Shown piece after piece: positions 49,398 to 60,539 of a stretch of 64,000 nt of DNA. Below the pieces are notes generated by a model, which was not told the origin of the DNA, made no database searches, and saw only the letters and a list, made by a program, of their open reading frames with translations. Both the position numbers and the translations under genes were made by a program. Within the stretch, counting starts at the first letter, position 1; every line of letters begins with the position of its first letter. The stretch is from Rugalucina vietnamica (lineage: Eukaryota > Mollusca > Bivalvia > Lucinida > Lucinidae): the NCBI GenBank assembly GCA_964017185.1, contig OZ024882.1, positions 38,847,988 through 38,911,987 of the forward strand. Reading direction: 5' to 3'.

Positions 49398-49976
49398 TCA
49401 TTTTTGGGGTAGCCCAGTGTTCAAATATTACATTTACAGTGCTATTTCTAAAACACATAAATCATGACTTTTCTGCTTTTCCTAGTAGGAACGTCATAAT
49501 GCCCGAAGGTACATTTTGTCGCGTTGGGGTTCATTAACATGTGTTCAATATAATAATATTCAAACATTTTCTTCTTTGAAACCGCTTTGCCAATCAAAGC
49601 CAAACTTTATGCGGAGCATTCTTAGGAAGAGTGAATGAAAGTTTGTATAAATGGTCAAGGTCACATGAGCAAGATGGCCGCCATCGCTACAAAAGTATAA
49701 ATGGCAAAAACCTTTAAAAATCTTCTTCTCTAGAACCAGAAGCCCTATGATTTTGAAACTTGGCATGAAGCATCAGACAATGGAGCTCTACAAATTTTTT
49801 ATAAATCATGACACTTGGATGACCTTGACCTATTTACGGCCTATTTATGGGGAAAATCGTAAAATGTCATTTAAAGGGCAAAACTTGTAGTAAATTGGCA
49901 AATGGACTGAATTTTTATGGTTTGAAAAAGAAATTGACTCCAGGGTTTGCCCTGCCCTGGGGTTATATACATGTAT

Positions 49977-50179
49977 TGTAACGAACAGCCGAGCAAAGCC
50001 ACAGCAAACCCCGTCGGTGGAAAAGCATGCTCATCCACCAAGGGTGGTTTACTGCGCTATATACCTAACACTTACTCTAATCACAAAGTTTCGAGTTTCT
50101 AATTTGCATATTACTACCCGCTAATATGCCGCTAATACGTTGCACCAACGTATTCTACAAGGGAGACTATCCCGTTACA
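49977..50179 (-). repeat. LTR (3' LTR on the minus strand)
   Basis: Differs from its partner by a few substitutions and short indels, mostly in the outer GAACAGCCGAGCAAAGCC part. High similarity means a fairly recent insertion. Confidence 0.88.
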
Positions 50180-50284
50180 TTACTTCCCCCTCCGAGAAGA
50201 CTCGCCCCGAGTCTTGGCCTGGGGACTACATGGGTAAGGCAACTCCGTTCTGGCAGTTGTCATCATCCCACCGCTGCCACCAAA

Positions 50285-50485
50285 TGTAACGTGGGCCGAA
50301 CCAAAGCCACAGAAACCCCGTCGGTGGAAAAGCATGCTCATCCACCAAGGTGGTTTACTGCGCTATATACCTAACACTTACTCTAATCACAAAGTTTCGA
50401 GTTTCTAATTTGCATATTACTACCCGCTAATATGCCGCTAATACGTTGCACCAACGTATTCTACAAGGGAGACTATCCCGTTACA
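50285..50485 (-). repeat. LTR (5' LTR on the minus strand)
   Basis: Partner of the repeat at 49,977. Adjacent to the primer-binding-like sequence at about 50,266-50,283. Confidence 0.88.
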
Positions 50486-50571
50486 GTATATTACCATTCT
50501 AGTCAAACAAGTTTATTTGTTTATATCTCAGGTCTCAGGTGAGCGTTTGCAGGACCATTGGTCCTCTGGTT

Positions 50572-51917
50572 GTGGTGGCCTTCAGACCAAATAATTGTGG
50601 TACAGAGCAGATGCTGGGGTCAAGTCTAGTTATCAACCTAAGTTCAGACTGCCACCCTACCACGCGGACATAAGCCTGGCTTTCGTAATCTGGGCGTTCG
50701 TAATGCACCTGCGGGTATTTTTTTGAACAAGAAACTACCGTAATAACTTAAAGACAGGGCTAGGGTATAAAAGGCCTCAACTGTGTCATTCTTTCTCCGA
50801 CTGTTGAAGGTAAACATCAATTCTGTGATTCTGATTGGTTTTCAATTAAGGGCTACTGTGACATCACAAAATGATTGACAGGTCTTACCTGTCCGCAACT
50901 AACCTTATTGCTTGCGCGCCTGAGCGGGTAACCACAATATTAATGGCGTATATTAGGGTGTACACTGGAAGAGCATGTGACCATGGAAAAAAAATTATGT
51001 GATTTCTAAATATAGACTCTTGAAAAAACAACAACAAAAAACATAAATCTATTCAGTTCAAGATCTATTTCATTATTTAAAAATGCACAAATTTATTCAG
51101 ATGAAATAATAATGAATAAAACACAAATTTATTTTGTGCATTAAATACGAAAGCAAAAATGAAATTTCTTTGTGGTAAATTGTATAACATGGAGTTGACA
51201 TTCCGTCCATTCCGGGTCATTTCGGTCCATAACATAAAATTAGATACTTAGATGATGAAGTATTTTTAGGAAGAAATTTTGTTACGTGTAGCAGAAATAG
51301 TCCTTTATTTGTCAGCAGGGTAATTATTTTCTGGTGGACTTAAAGTTTAAAAAATTGCATCTGTGAATGGTTATTCGCAGAAAATTTGTGTGAAGAGGAG
51401 GATTGGAAAGCTATTTTTATGTCAAAATTGTGATGATAGTTTGCTCTAATAGACCTGCAATTTTTTTTAAAAATCGTCCAAATTTTAATGGGTAAAATGA
51501 ATTCTTGATTAGGGATTTTGTAATGATTAGGGAGATAATCCATGATACAAATGGGCAGTTTTCTAAAACTTTTACTTCATTTTGAAGATTTTGCGTCAGG
51601 TAGGTCATTCGTGTCATTTTATGATGACATTTTATGCAAACATAATCTTCAGAGCTGGAATATTACATAGAAGGCCTATTAATTTGAAACTTGGCACAAG
51701 GCATATTTTAGTGACGCAACATCAAACGCTAATCTAAAACACGCCAAACCACACCCAAACCCCACATTGTCACCACTCCAAAACACCCTTATCCTCCTCA
51801 TAAAGATCAAACAACATCACATCCAAACTAGAAAGGTCCAAGATCAATGTAGGTCGTATACATAATTTTGGATGCATACGTGCATATACACTGTAGGCTT
51901 TATATATGCTACATACC
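50572..51917. other. No gene seen
   Basis: AT-rich spacer. Includes CCGTCCATTCCGGGTCATTTCGG near 51,206, which I could not place. Short frames here have no support. Confidence 0.45.
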
Positions 51918-52497
51918 TCAACGCGACAAAATGTACCTTCGGACATTCTGACATTACTAGTAGAAAGCAGCAAAAAGCGGAAAAATGATGCAATATACGT
52001 TTTAGAAATAACACTGTATTTGTAATCTTTGAACATTGGGCTTTTAAAACATGGCTTTTAAAACATATTTATTTTCAATATTTGGAGTTATGTGCCCTTG
52101 TTTTAGCCCATAATACACATAATTTTCCTATATCTATCGTTAAACGGTAACCATAGCAACCGCATCATCATGAAAATAGACAAAATAATTACGACATATT
52201 GCCTGTAATAATGGCATGCTTCTATCTTAACAACAGGTTCTGACCAGTGCTTAAACAGTTTTAAGCTAATGCATCGAGTTTTGTTAGCTCTACTAACATG
52301 CAGAAATACATTACGCAACTTTGACGTCATTTTTCAGGACAATGACGTCTCTAGGGTTCATGTAGTAAATTGGTCATAACTCACGAAATAACTGAAATAA
52401 TCTGGTCAAATAAAGACTTACAGATACATTCAAAGTAAATTTGTTTTTTAATACTCAAAATATTGTCCGAAGGTACATTTTTTCACGTTGTGGCCCA
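51918..52497 (-). mobile_element. Family B TIR element, copy 2, about 580 bp, complete
   Basis: The left end, CTCAACGCGACAAAATGTACC, and the right end, GGTACATTTTTTCACGTTG, are inverted repeats, and CGAAGGTAC words lie just inside. It is the uninterrupted reference for copies 1 and 3. It contains AATGACGTC and GACGTCATT, two CRE-like palindromes, in a short inverted arrangement near 52,325-52,350. Non-coding; superfamily unknown. Confidence 0.8.
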
Positions 52498-52619
52498 TAT
52501 GCTGTTTCTGGGAGAAGGTGAAGTTAGTTTGTTTTCCTTATTCCATTATCGATATTAAAATAAAGTTAAAGTGTGTTTTTTTTTCGCTTTTCGTTTTTCG
52601 ATATTCGAATTAATAAAGA

Positions 52620-53625
52620 ATATGCTATTTCTATAGTCAAAATCCTATTTTGATATTTGATTTGGTCACGAATAGCGTATTTTGGCATTCAAAATTCTAT
52701 TTTGACATTCGATTTGGACAAGAATATTCAAAATCCTAATTTGACATTCGAATATAGTTTTTGTTTTGGTGAGGATACGTATAAGCTATTACAGCTTGCT
52801 TTACAATCCAAATGCTCAATATATTATGCTTGTAATATATAGGTATTAATGGGCAAATAAATATTGTTTAAACCAAAATACTATTTTGACATTCAAGTTG
52901 GCCATGAGTATCGTAATTTGACATTCAAAATCCAATTTTGACATTCGATTTGGTCAAGACTATGCTATTTTGAGTATTTAAAATCCTATTTTGACATTCG
53001 AATTCAAAGTTGATCAAGAATGTCGTATTTTGATATTCAAAATCGTATTTTGACATTCAAATTTGTCAAAATATCATATTTCAACTCTCAAAATCCTATT
53101 TTGACATTTGAATTGACCACGGATGTCGTATTTTTATAATCTATTTTCAGACATTCAAATTAGTCAAAAATATGCTAATTTGAAATTCAAACTTTAACAT
53201 TCGATTTGGGCAAGAATATGTTATTTTGTATATGGTATTCCAAAATCCTACTTCGGCATTCGTTTTGGTCAAGAATATGTTATTTTGATATTCAAAATCC
53301 TAGTTTGACATTCGATCGGCGAATTGGCCAAGAATATCGTATTTTGACATTCAACATCATATTTTGACAATCGAATTGGACAAGAATTTTGACATTAAAA
53401 TTGGGTTAGAAAAATCACATTTTGACATGCAAAATCCTATTTCGAAATTCGTTTTGGTCAAGACTATGTTATTTTGATATTCAAAATCCTATTTTGACAT
53501 TCCAATTGGTCAAAAATATCATATTTTGATATTCAAAATCCTATTTAGACATTTAAATTGATTTAGAATATCGTATTTTGACATTCAAAATCCTATTTAG
53601 CTAGCATATCCTTTACCAATTCGAA
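52620..53625. repeat. Degenerate minisatellite with about 60 bp units
   Basis: Repeated TATTTTGACATTCAAAATCC and CATTCGATTTGGTCAAGAAT words over about 1 kb, perhaps 16 diverged units with the last units partly inverted near 53,625. AT-rich and non-coding. Strong divergence between units suggests an old array. Confidence 0.85.
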
Positions 53626-54896
53626 CATCAAAGTACGATATTCTAAATCAATTTGAATGTTGGAACGACATTTTTTTTGTAAACAAAGCCAATGATTGTT
53701 GTCATCTTTGTGTAAAGAAATTTCGAAAGAGGTTAGTAATACAGAAAATTATTATATAGTCATAAATATCAAATGCTTAATAGGTAGGGATAAACGCCGA
53801 GATCAGACGATATCGGCACGCTTACTTGATAGTGCACACTTTGTTAAAAGCGGAAAAATCTTTTTTTGTAAAACATTGCCGATTTTTTTACTTAAGGTTC
53901 ATCGTACAAAATTGTAAATTTGGGACGTCAGCTCTAATGACGTCATCTTCATCTGACGTGGAAAATGACGTCATACCGGCCCGAAACGTCAACTGAATTT
54001 TGACACTTTCAGATTTTAAGCCGAAAAAAGAAAACAAATGTCAGAAATAATGATTCAGTTGCAAAATTTGCTTCTGAAACGTAACAGTGCAAAAGTGATA
54101 TCATTTGATATTGCACTAGTGCAAAAATGATATTACCTATGGATATTATCGCATCCTTCGCGTAGATATTTAATTTTTTTAATGTTCACTCTCAACAAAA
54201 CATAAAACTTGACACGCAGATATTTATAGCTATATAATAAAAGGGTTATCGCACTGATATCGGTGAATATTGTCCCTCGTTTGGATATCAACGGACGCTC
54301 GCAAGCTCGCTTCCTTCGATATTCCAACTCGGGACAATATTCACCGATATCAGTGCAATAACCCTATAATATCATATTGACAATCAGCGGAGATGAAGGC
54401 GCATTATATGTATTTACTGTTGCCGCTCATGTCGTTATAGTGTATTGTATAACCTGAGCTATACAAATAAATTTGGAGTTTGGAAATTTTACTTAACGTC
54501 GATCTTGAGGCCCAGTGGGCGCTAGAACAGGGCCATTGACAGTATCGACAGCCGTAATACCCGGACGGAAACCGGAATACTCGGACGACAGCGATATATG
54601 CAGTAACGTCTCGGACGACAGCACAGGTGGTACATGTATCAAATGAATCACCCCCGTGATGACCTGTGATCCTTATCCGTTTTCTGACCCCTATAGGTAG
54701 CCAGCTTACCTGGTGTAAGCCACGCCCACTGCTATTGTCTGGCTACATGTTCTCTTTGATGCTGGGAACCAGACCCCCCACCACCCCGGCATGAAAACCC
54801 TGTCCGCAAAAACAAAAACTCGTTTGTTTGGATAAGCTAGGCTATATAGAAATGCCCCATATCCGTTTCTGTAAGTCATCTTTTGTTATTTTCCAG
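53626..54896. other. Presumed end of the intron
   Basis: AT-rich DNA including the foldback at 54,243. It ends in a good acceptor: TCATCTTTTGTTATTTTCCAG at 54,876-54,896. No alternative signal-peptide exon was seen in this stretch. Confidence 0.45.
54243..54366. repeat. Foldback hairpin element
   Basis: GGGTTATCGCACTGATATCG and GTGAATATTGTCCC on the left are matched by GGGACAATATTCACCG and ATATCAGTGCAATAACCC on the right. The central 50 bases include GCTCGCAAGCTCGC. Probably a small palindromic transposon. Confidence 0.85.
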
Positions 54897-55525
54897 GTTT
54901 CTTCACCAAACCACAGCCTTTTGTTCGTAAGATATTTCCACGACCTATTTTTACTGGCAAACTATTTCCTCAACCAGTATTACCCAAGAATCGCTCACCG
55001 TATAAATATGGCACCGTCAGTCCGTTTCATAGTGGACCATACTTCAACTTCGTCGGAGCTACAGGGTACAGGAGGGGTGGCTTAGAAAGTTCAGGATCCG
55101 ACATTGAATATGACAGAAGCCTATTTGGGTATCAAGATACTGGCTTACAGTATGGTATTGGTAATTTTGGATACGAGGGAGTACTCCAGTACGGAGTAGG
55201 CGATTCTGGACTCATTGCTGCAGAGTCCAGATATGGTTTAGCTGGTTCTAAATACGCAGGAGCTAAAGTAGATCCCAGGTTTAGTGGCTCCAAATACGAA
55301 GCTGCTCCTAAGTTCGCACCCAGGGAGAATAAGTCTAAATATGACGTAGCTGGCTTTGGCAGCAGGCTTGGGTATTATTCTGGAGGCGGTAGACAAATAG
55401 CACCAGTGATGCCAACGGTAGCTGCACCAGTTCCTAGGCGACGTGTTGTTTACGTGCGCGTGAATGAAAATACCAACAACAACGGAAACTGGAGAAACAA
55501 TGTTGGTTTCGAGAGGCGACGAAGT

Positions 55526-55556
<31 letters not shown>

Positions 55557-55594
55557 TGGACTTCATCAACAGTAACAGAAATTACCTTCCATAA
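54897..55594 (+). CDS. Terminal exon of a predicted secreted Gly/Tyr/Asn-rich protein (shell-matrix-like)
   Basis: After TTTTCCAG the exon is open for 231 codons to a TAA at 55,592-55,594. It starts with two bases that complete a split codon, matching the phase 1 donor at 23,974. Its N-terminal third is basic and proline/phenylalanine-rich (FFTKPQPFVRKIFPRPIFTG). The middle has Gly/Tyr repeats (QYGIGNFGYEGVLQYG, RYGLAGSKYAGAKVD, SKYEAAPK, SKYDVAGFG). The tail is RRRVVYVRVNENTNNN, then ten asparagines from a pure AAC run, ending NSNRNYLP. There is no cysteine, no transmembrane segment and no enzyme domain. Low-complexity, secreted Gly/Tyr/Asn-rich proteins are typical of mollusc shell organic matrix, so a structural role in shell or periostracum is a reasonable guess; I do not recognise the exact family. 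No canonical AATAAA is seen in the next 900 bases. Confidence 0.65.
55520..55556 (+). repeat. (AAC)10 microsatellite inside the coding exon
   Basis: Ten AAC codons in a row encode a polyasparagine run. Slippage here would change protein length in steps of one residue without breaking the frame. Confidence 0.95.
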
Positions 55595-55997
55595 CAGTTG
55601 TGCTTCCACATTTATATCTCTTTTTGACAATACGCTAACAAATTGTGCGAGATTGTGTCTAATATTGATTACTTGTTTCGAACTAACGGACCTCCTTTTC
55701 CTTTCACAAAAATGGCAGATTCACAAATTATAAATTGGAAATCAGACTAAAATTTGTGCATGTATTTTTATCCAATTTTACAAGTGCAGATTGTAGTAAA
55801 CTGGTCTTGTCCATCCAACAGGCAAAGATTTTATTGAAGGTAGAGTGTTAATGGAATTATTGCATAAATACTTGTGTCATAGGATATTAACAGCTATATA
55901 TTAATGAAAGGAAAGACATGTATTGATATAGCTGTTCTCGTGTGCACGTGCTGTTTTAAATACATGGCTTTTATTTATGCTCGTTACCAAGCGCCAC

Positions 55998-56244
55998 GCA
56001 AAACACGTGCTAATATTGAGCAACTAAAGTCCGCCCGGAACAAGCATAAACGCGTATGAAAATGTGACGAGGCTGTAAGATAAAGTGCATCACTATTTGT
56101 TTCGTTTGTGCAGACTTTATGCAAAACACGTGCTAATATTGAACAACTAAAGTCCGCCCGGAACAAGCATAAACGCGTATGAAAATGTGACGAGGCTGTA
56201 AGATAAAGTGCACCACTATTTGTTTCGTTTGTGCAGACTTTATG
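55998..56244. repeat. 123 bp tandem duplication
   Basis: Two nearly identical copies, 55,998-56,120 and 56,121-56,244, each with AAACACGTGCTAATATTG and ending TTGTGCAGACTTTATGC. Located 400 bases after the stop codon of the predicted gene, possibly in its 3' untranslated region. Confidence 0.93.
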
Positions 56245-56279
56245 CAATAATAGCTATAGAAAAAAAAAATGATTTTGTC

Positions 56280-56366
56280 ATCCATTAACATTCGCTAGGT
56301 CCCTCGGGGAGTGTTGAAAACATCGGGTTACGCCCTCGGGACCTAGCGAATGTTAATGAATGGACA
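56280..56366. repeat. Foldback hairpin
   Basis: CATTAACATTCGCTAGGTCC on the left pairs with GGACCTAGCGAATGTTAATG on the right around a loop of about 40 bases. Likely a small palindromic transposon remnant. Confidence 0.9.
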
Positions 56367-56674
56367 ATCATATTTGATCCCTATATCATCCTGTTATTTT
56401 TCCAAAAATGGAAAGAAAACTAGACAACTGAAAATTGTCAAAATGTCATCTAAATGACTCGCAAGGGTTTCTACACGGCTTGAATGTCTCTAAAATTCGG
56501 GAGGGGGATTCGATTTAAATGTTTTAAGGATGTGTTTGACTTTAGAAGTCATATATACTACATTCACTCGTATATCCACCAATTGAATAAACAAGTAGCC
56601 CAAGGGCAACGATCGCTCACCACAGAGTCAAAAAGTACAGTCACTGGACAAAGTAGTTGGGGTTTTTACAATAT

Positions 56675-59600
56675 GGGCCACAACGTGAGAAAATGTACCA
56701 TCGGACAATTTTTGGAGTATAAGAAAAACAAAGTTACTTTGAATGTTTAATGTTTCTAGAGTTTATTAGTCTTTATTTGACCAGATTATTTAAGTTATTT
56801 TGTGAGTTATGACCAATTTACTATATGAACCCAACAGACGTCATTGTCCTAAAAATGACGTCAAAATTGTGTAATGCATTTATGCATGCCAGTAGAGCTT
56901 ACAAAACTCGATGCGTTTGCTAAAAACTGTTTTGCACTGGCCAGAACCTATTGTTAAGATAGAATCATATACCCCGGGAGCTAATTTGACCTACCTTGCA
57001 CCCCCAGGACAATTTTTCATGGGTGCCAAATCGTTCATTGGGACCCCAGAAATGCAGAGAATTTTTGTCCTCAAAGATAAACTCAATTGCACTATGAAAA
57101 AATGCATGGTTTCCATGGCAACCATTAACACGATTCTTAAGCATGGGGGTGGTCATAGAAAATTGATCATATCCCAACTGTTACTTATCCTAGACCACTG
57201 AAATTGGTCTCATTTTAAAGCTTAGACATAGCCCTTGTATCCTATAGTAAGTAATGCAAATTCTCGAATTGGCATATTCATGAATTGTAATGAAAACATT
57301 AAAAATGACAGAAAAATCGTTAAAAACCCATAAATAAACTAATTTCAGACCCAAACTGTCATTCTGACACTTTATTATTGAACCAGTAATATCATATGGG
57401 AAATTTATTGATGACCTGGGCCTTTATGATCATTATCTCATTTGCATATTCATGAATATTAATGAAATTGATAGAAATTGAGGAAAAATGAGGGAAAGAA
57501 TATCTCTATTGCAAGGTATTGGATAGGTTACAAGGTCTATCTTTCATCCCTGGGACAAATTCTGAATGCTGCCAGTGTGGTCAGAGGGACCACGTTAATG
57601 CCATAAAATATTGTCCTCAATGATAAACATGTTTGCATGATGTAAAATGACCTAGTCTCCACACCAACCCCTAGTGTGATTCTACAGAATAGGGTGTACC
57701 TACAAAAATACATCACACCAATAGCGTGCTCTAGGATACTATAATTGGTCTGATAGTGATGCATAAACCTAACAATTTAACCTTGATACCTTATATTTTA
57801 ATCATTGAATTAGCTTATTCATGAAAATTAATAAAAAAGACATTAAAATGGAGAGATCATATCGTGGAAAAATAGGGGGTATACATACAAAATCGCTTGT
57901 ACCAGAGCTATTAATAAACCCAAGATGCTGAAATAGGTTTCAAATGAATGCTATTGCAATGTACTATGACCCTGAAGTATGATTTAAGAATAATCTGTTT
58001 TTCAGTTTCATGGATTTTCATAAAAACTTAAGAAATTTAAGAGAAAAAGTTAAAAACTTATATGGGTTAACCTACAAAATGACTTGCATCTCAGCAGTCA
58101 AAAGCCCTATAGTGCTAAAAATGGTATCAAATGGTTTCTATGGCAATATTAAACCATCCTGTACTACAATATTTGAGTTATTAGATATTTTGTTTGAAGA
58201 AAATTAACACAACTTTATGAATTAAGTGAAAAAATACAGAAAAAATAATGGGGGGTATACGTAGAAAAACGCTCATATCTTGGCTACTGAAAGACCTAGA
58301 GAGCTATAACTGGTATCAAATGATTGCTAGGACAATGTTCTATGACCATGTAATCAGAAATATACAACATCAGCTATTGTTGTTGTATGGATATTAATGA
58401 GATTGTCATAAATAAGAGAAAAATCAATGAAAAATGACGGGGTACACCAACCAAATCGCTAATATCTCATTTACCAATAGCCATAGAGAACTCAAAATGG
58501 CATTAAATTATTGCTAGGACAATGTATTATTGCCAGGTACTCAGATATTTGAATCATCTTCGCTGGCAAGCAAGATTTAATAAATTTTGTTTAAGCACAG
58601 CCTTCAATTTTCTGTTATTTTCACAATTTTTCAAAACTTTATGTAACATTCAGAAAATTTTATAACATTTTGTTAAACTATCAGACCACAAGGCTGTAGT
58701 GCATTCTCCTAGCTATCTATTGGTACCATTTTCAGCACTCTACGGATATTAGCAGTTGAGATATAAGCAATTTTGTTGGTAAACCCCTTCATTTATCGTC
58801 GATTTTTCTCTTATTTATGACAATCTCTTTAATATACATACACCAACAATAGTTGATGTTATATTGCTGATTACATGGTTATAGAACATTGTTCTAGCAA
58901 TCATTTGATATCACAAATAGCTCTCTAGGGCTTTCAGTAGCCAAGATATGTCCGTTTTTCTACGTATACCCCCATTATTTTTCCGTATTTTTCACTAAAA
59001 TTCAAAAGGTTTTGTTCATATTCTTCAAACAAAAAATCAATGGTATGATATTGCCATAGCCACCATTTGATACCATTTTGAGCGCTAAAGGGCTTTTTAT
59101 TGCTGAGATGCAAGTCATTTTGTAGGTTTACCCATATAAGTTTTTAACTTTTTCTCTAATAGTTCTTAAGTTTTCATTAAAATTAATGAAATTGAAATTC
59201 AGATTATTCTTATATCGTACTTCAGGGTCATAGTACATTGCAATAGCCTTCATTTGAAACCTCTTTCAGTATTCTGGGTTTATCAATAGCTCTTGTACAA
59301 GCGATTTTGCATGTACACCCCTATTTTTTCCACGATTTTTCTCCAATTTAGAATGTTTTTTTTTTTTTTTTTTTTTATTAATTTTCATGAATAAGCAAAT
59401 TCTATGATATAAATATAAGGTAGCAAGGTTAAATTGTTAGGTTCATCACTATCAGACCAATTATAGTATCCTAGAGCATGCTATTGGTGGGATGTGTTTT
59501 TTTTGTAAGTACCTCCTATTCTTTAGAATCGCACGAGGGTGGGTGAAGACTGTCATTTTACGTCATGCAAATGTGTTCATCATTGAGGACAATATTTTAT

Positions 59601-60539
59601 GCCATTAAGGTGGTCCCTCTGACCACACTGGCAGCCATGGGAATTGGTTAAATGGATGCAAGATAGACCTTATAACCTATCCAAATCCTTGCAATGGATA
59701 AAGTTTTTCCCTTGTTTTTCCACATTTTTTTGACATTTTTATTAATATTCATGAATATGCAAATGAGATAATTTTCATATAGGCCCAGATCATCAATACA
59801 TTTGTCATATAATATTACTGGTTTAATAATAAAGTGTCAGAATGACAGTTTGGGCCTGAAATTAGTTTATTTATGAATTTTTATGCTTTTTCTGTCATTT
59901 TTAAAGTTTTCATTAAAATTCATGAATATGAAATTTCAAAAATTTGCATTACTCACTGTAGGATAAAAGGGCTATATCTAAGCTTTAAAATGAGACCAAT
60001 TTTAGTGGTCTAGGGTAATTAACAATGGAGATGTGGTCAATTTTCTATGTACACCCCCATGCTCAAGAATCACTTTAATGGTTGCCATGGAAACCATGCA
60101 TTTTTTCATAGTGCAATTGAGTTTATCTTTGAGGACAAAAATTCTTTGCATTTCTGGGGTCCCAATGAACGATTTGGCACCCATGAAAAATTGTCCTGGG
60201 GGTGCAAGGTAGGTCAAATTAGCTCCCGGGGTAATACTATCCTTACAGGCAATCTGTCGTAATTATTTTGTCTATTGTTATGATGATGCGGTTGCTATGG
60301 TTACCGTTTAACGATGGATAATTAAAAATAATGTGTATTATGGGCTAAAACAAGGGCAGACAACTCCAAATATTGAAAAATAATATGTTTTAAAACTCAT
60401 TCATTTGGTAGCCCAGTCTTCTAAGATTACAAATACAGTGTTATTTCTAAAACGTATATTACATCATTTTTCCGCATTTTGCTGTTTTCTACTTGTAATG
60501 TCAGAATGTCCGAAGGTACATTTTGTCGCGTTGAGGTTC
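56675..60539 (+). mobile_element. Family B TIR element, copy 3, carrying a large palindromic insertion
   Basis: Left end GGGCCACAACGTGAGAAAAT, right end TTTTGTCGCGTTGAGGTTC. ATAT flanks both sides (56,671-56,674 and 60,540-60,543). The undisturbed host reads TTTACCATATATGGG in family F copy 1, confirming the insertion. Without the nested 3.26 kb palindrome it would be about 600 bp, like copy 2. Confidence 0.85.
56970..60233. mobile_element. 3.26 kb nearly complete palindrome with repeat-built arms (Foldback-like)
   Basis: Ends TACCCCGGGAGC (56,970) and GCTCCCGGGGTA (60,233), with ATA on both sides. The arms pair almost to the centre near 58,600, so each is about 1.6 kb. The outer parts are very alike (TTGCACCCCCAGGACAATTT and its mirror) and similarity falls inwards. 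Each arm contains degenerate units of roughly 175-190 bp, seen at about 58,090, 58,265 and 58,460 (AATATCTC-type word, then ATGGTATCAAATG, then a TATGACC-type word). No transposase was seen. A T run at 59,348-59,369 is private to the right arm. Confidence 0.85.

Larger units (their letters stand above)
48362..49532 (+). mobile_element. Family B TIR element, copy 1, 5'-truncated and itself interrupted
   Basis: Shares with copies at 51,918 and 56,675 the block GACGTCATTGTCCT...ATGACGTCAAA, GTTGCTATGGTTAC and TGGGCTA.AACAAGGGCAGA. The right terminus is CCGAAGGTACATTTTGTCGC, then GTTGGGGTTC. The left TIR is missing. A segment of about 0.7 kb (48,684-49,397) is absent from the other copies and is flanked by an exact 16 bp repeat. 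Confidence 0.75.
49977..50485 (-). mobile_element. Miniature LTR retrotransposon (TRIM-like), minus strand
   Basis: Two direct repeats, 49,977-50,179 and 50,285-50,485, nearly identical and about 200 bp long, begin TGTAACG and end CGTTACA, so they have canonical TG...CA ends. GTAT flanks both sides (49,973-49,976 and 50,486-50,489). The empty site ACATGTATATTACC is seen in the reverse complement at about 41,484-41,498 in another family F copy, which proves the insertion and the 4 bp duplication. Read on the minus strand, the internal 105 bases start with a primer-binding-like TGGTGGCAGCGGTGGGA and end with a polypurine GGAGGGGGAAG before the second LTR. No gag or pol is present, so it would depend on another element's enzymes. 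Confidence 0.88.
47652..50571 (-). repeat. Family F repeat, copy 5, minus orientation, with two later insertions
   Basis: Left end TTAGCTCACCTGAGCCGAAG is the reverse complement of the family 3' hairpin, including CTAA. Right end is GGACCATTGGTCCTCTGGTT, the reverse complement of the 5' end. It carries the reverse of the GGACGGACG tract near 47,710. A family B element (about 48,362-49,532) and a miniature LTR element (49,977-50,485) interrupt it. Confidence 0.85.

Noticed and set aside
54828-55085. 85-codon frame overlapping the acceptor of the secreted-protein exon
   Set aside because: Runs through the intron-exon border in a different frame and ends early; the exon frame is far longer and compositionally coherent.
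55238-55630. 130-codon minus-strand frame with a polyvaline run
   Set aside because: Antisense of the AAC repeat and coding exon; no support of its own.
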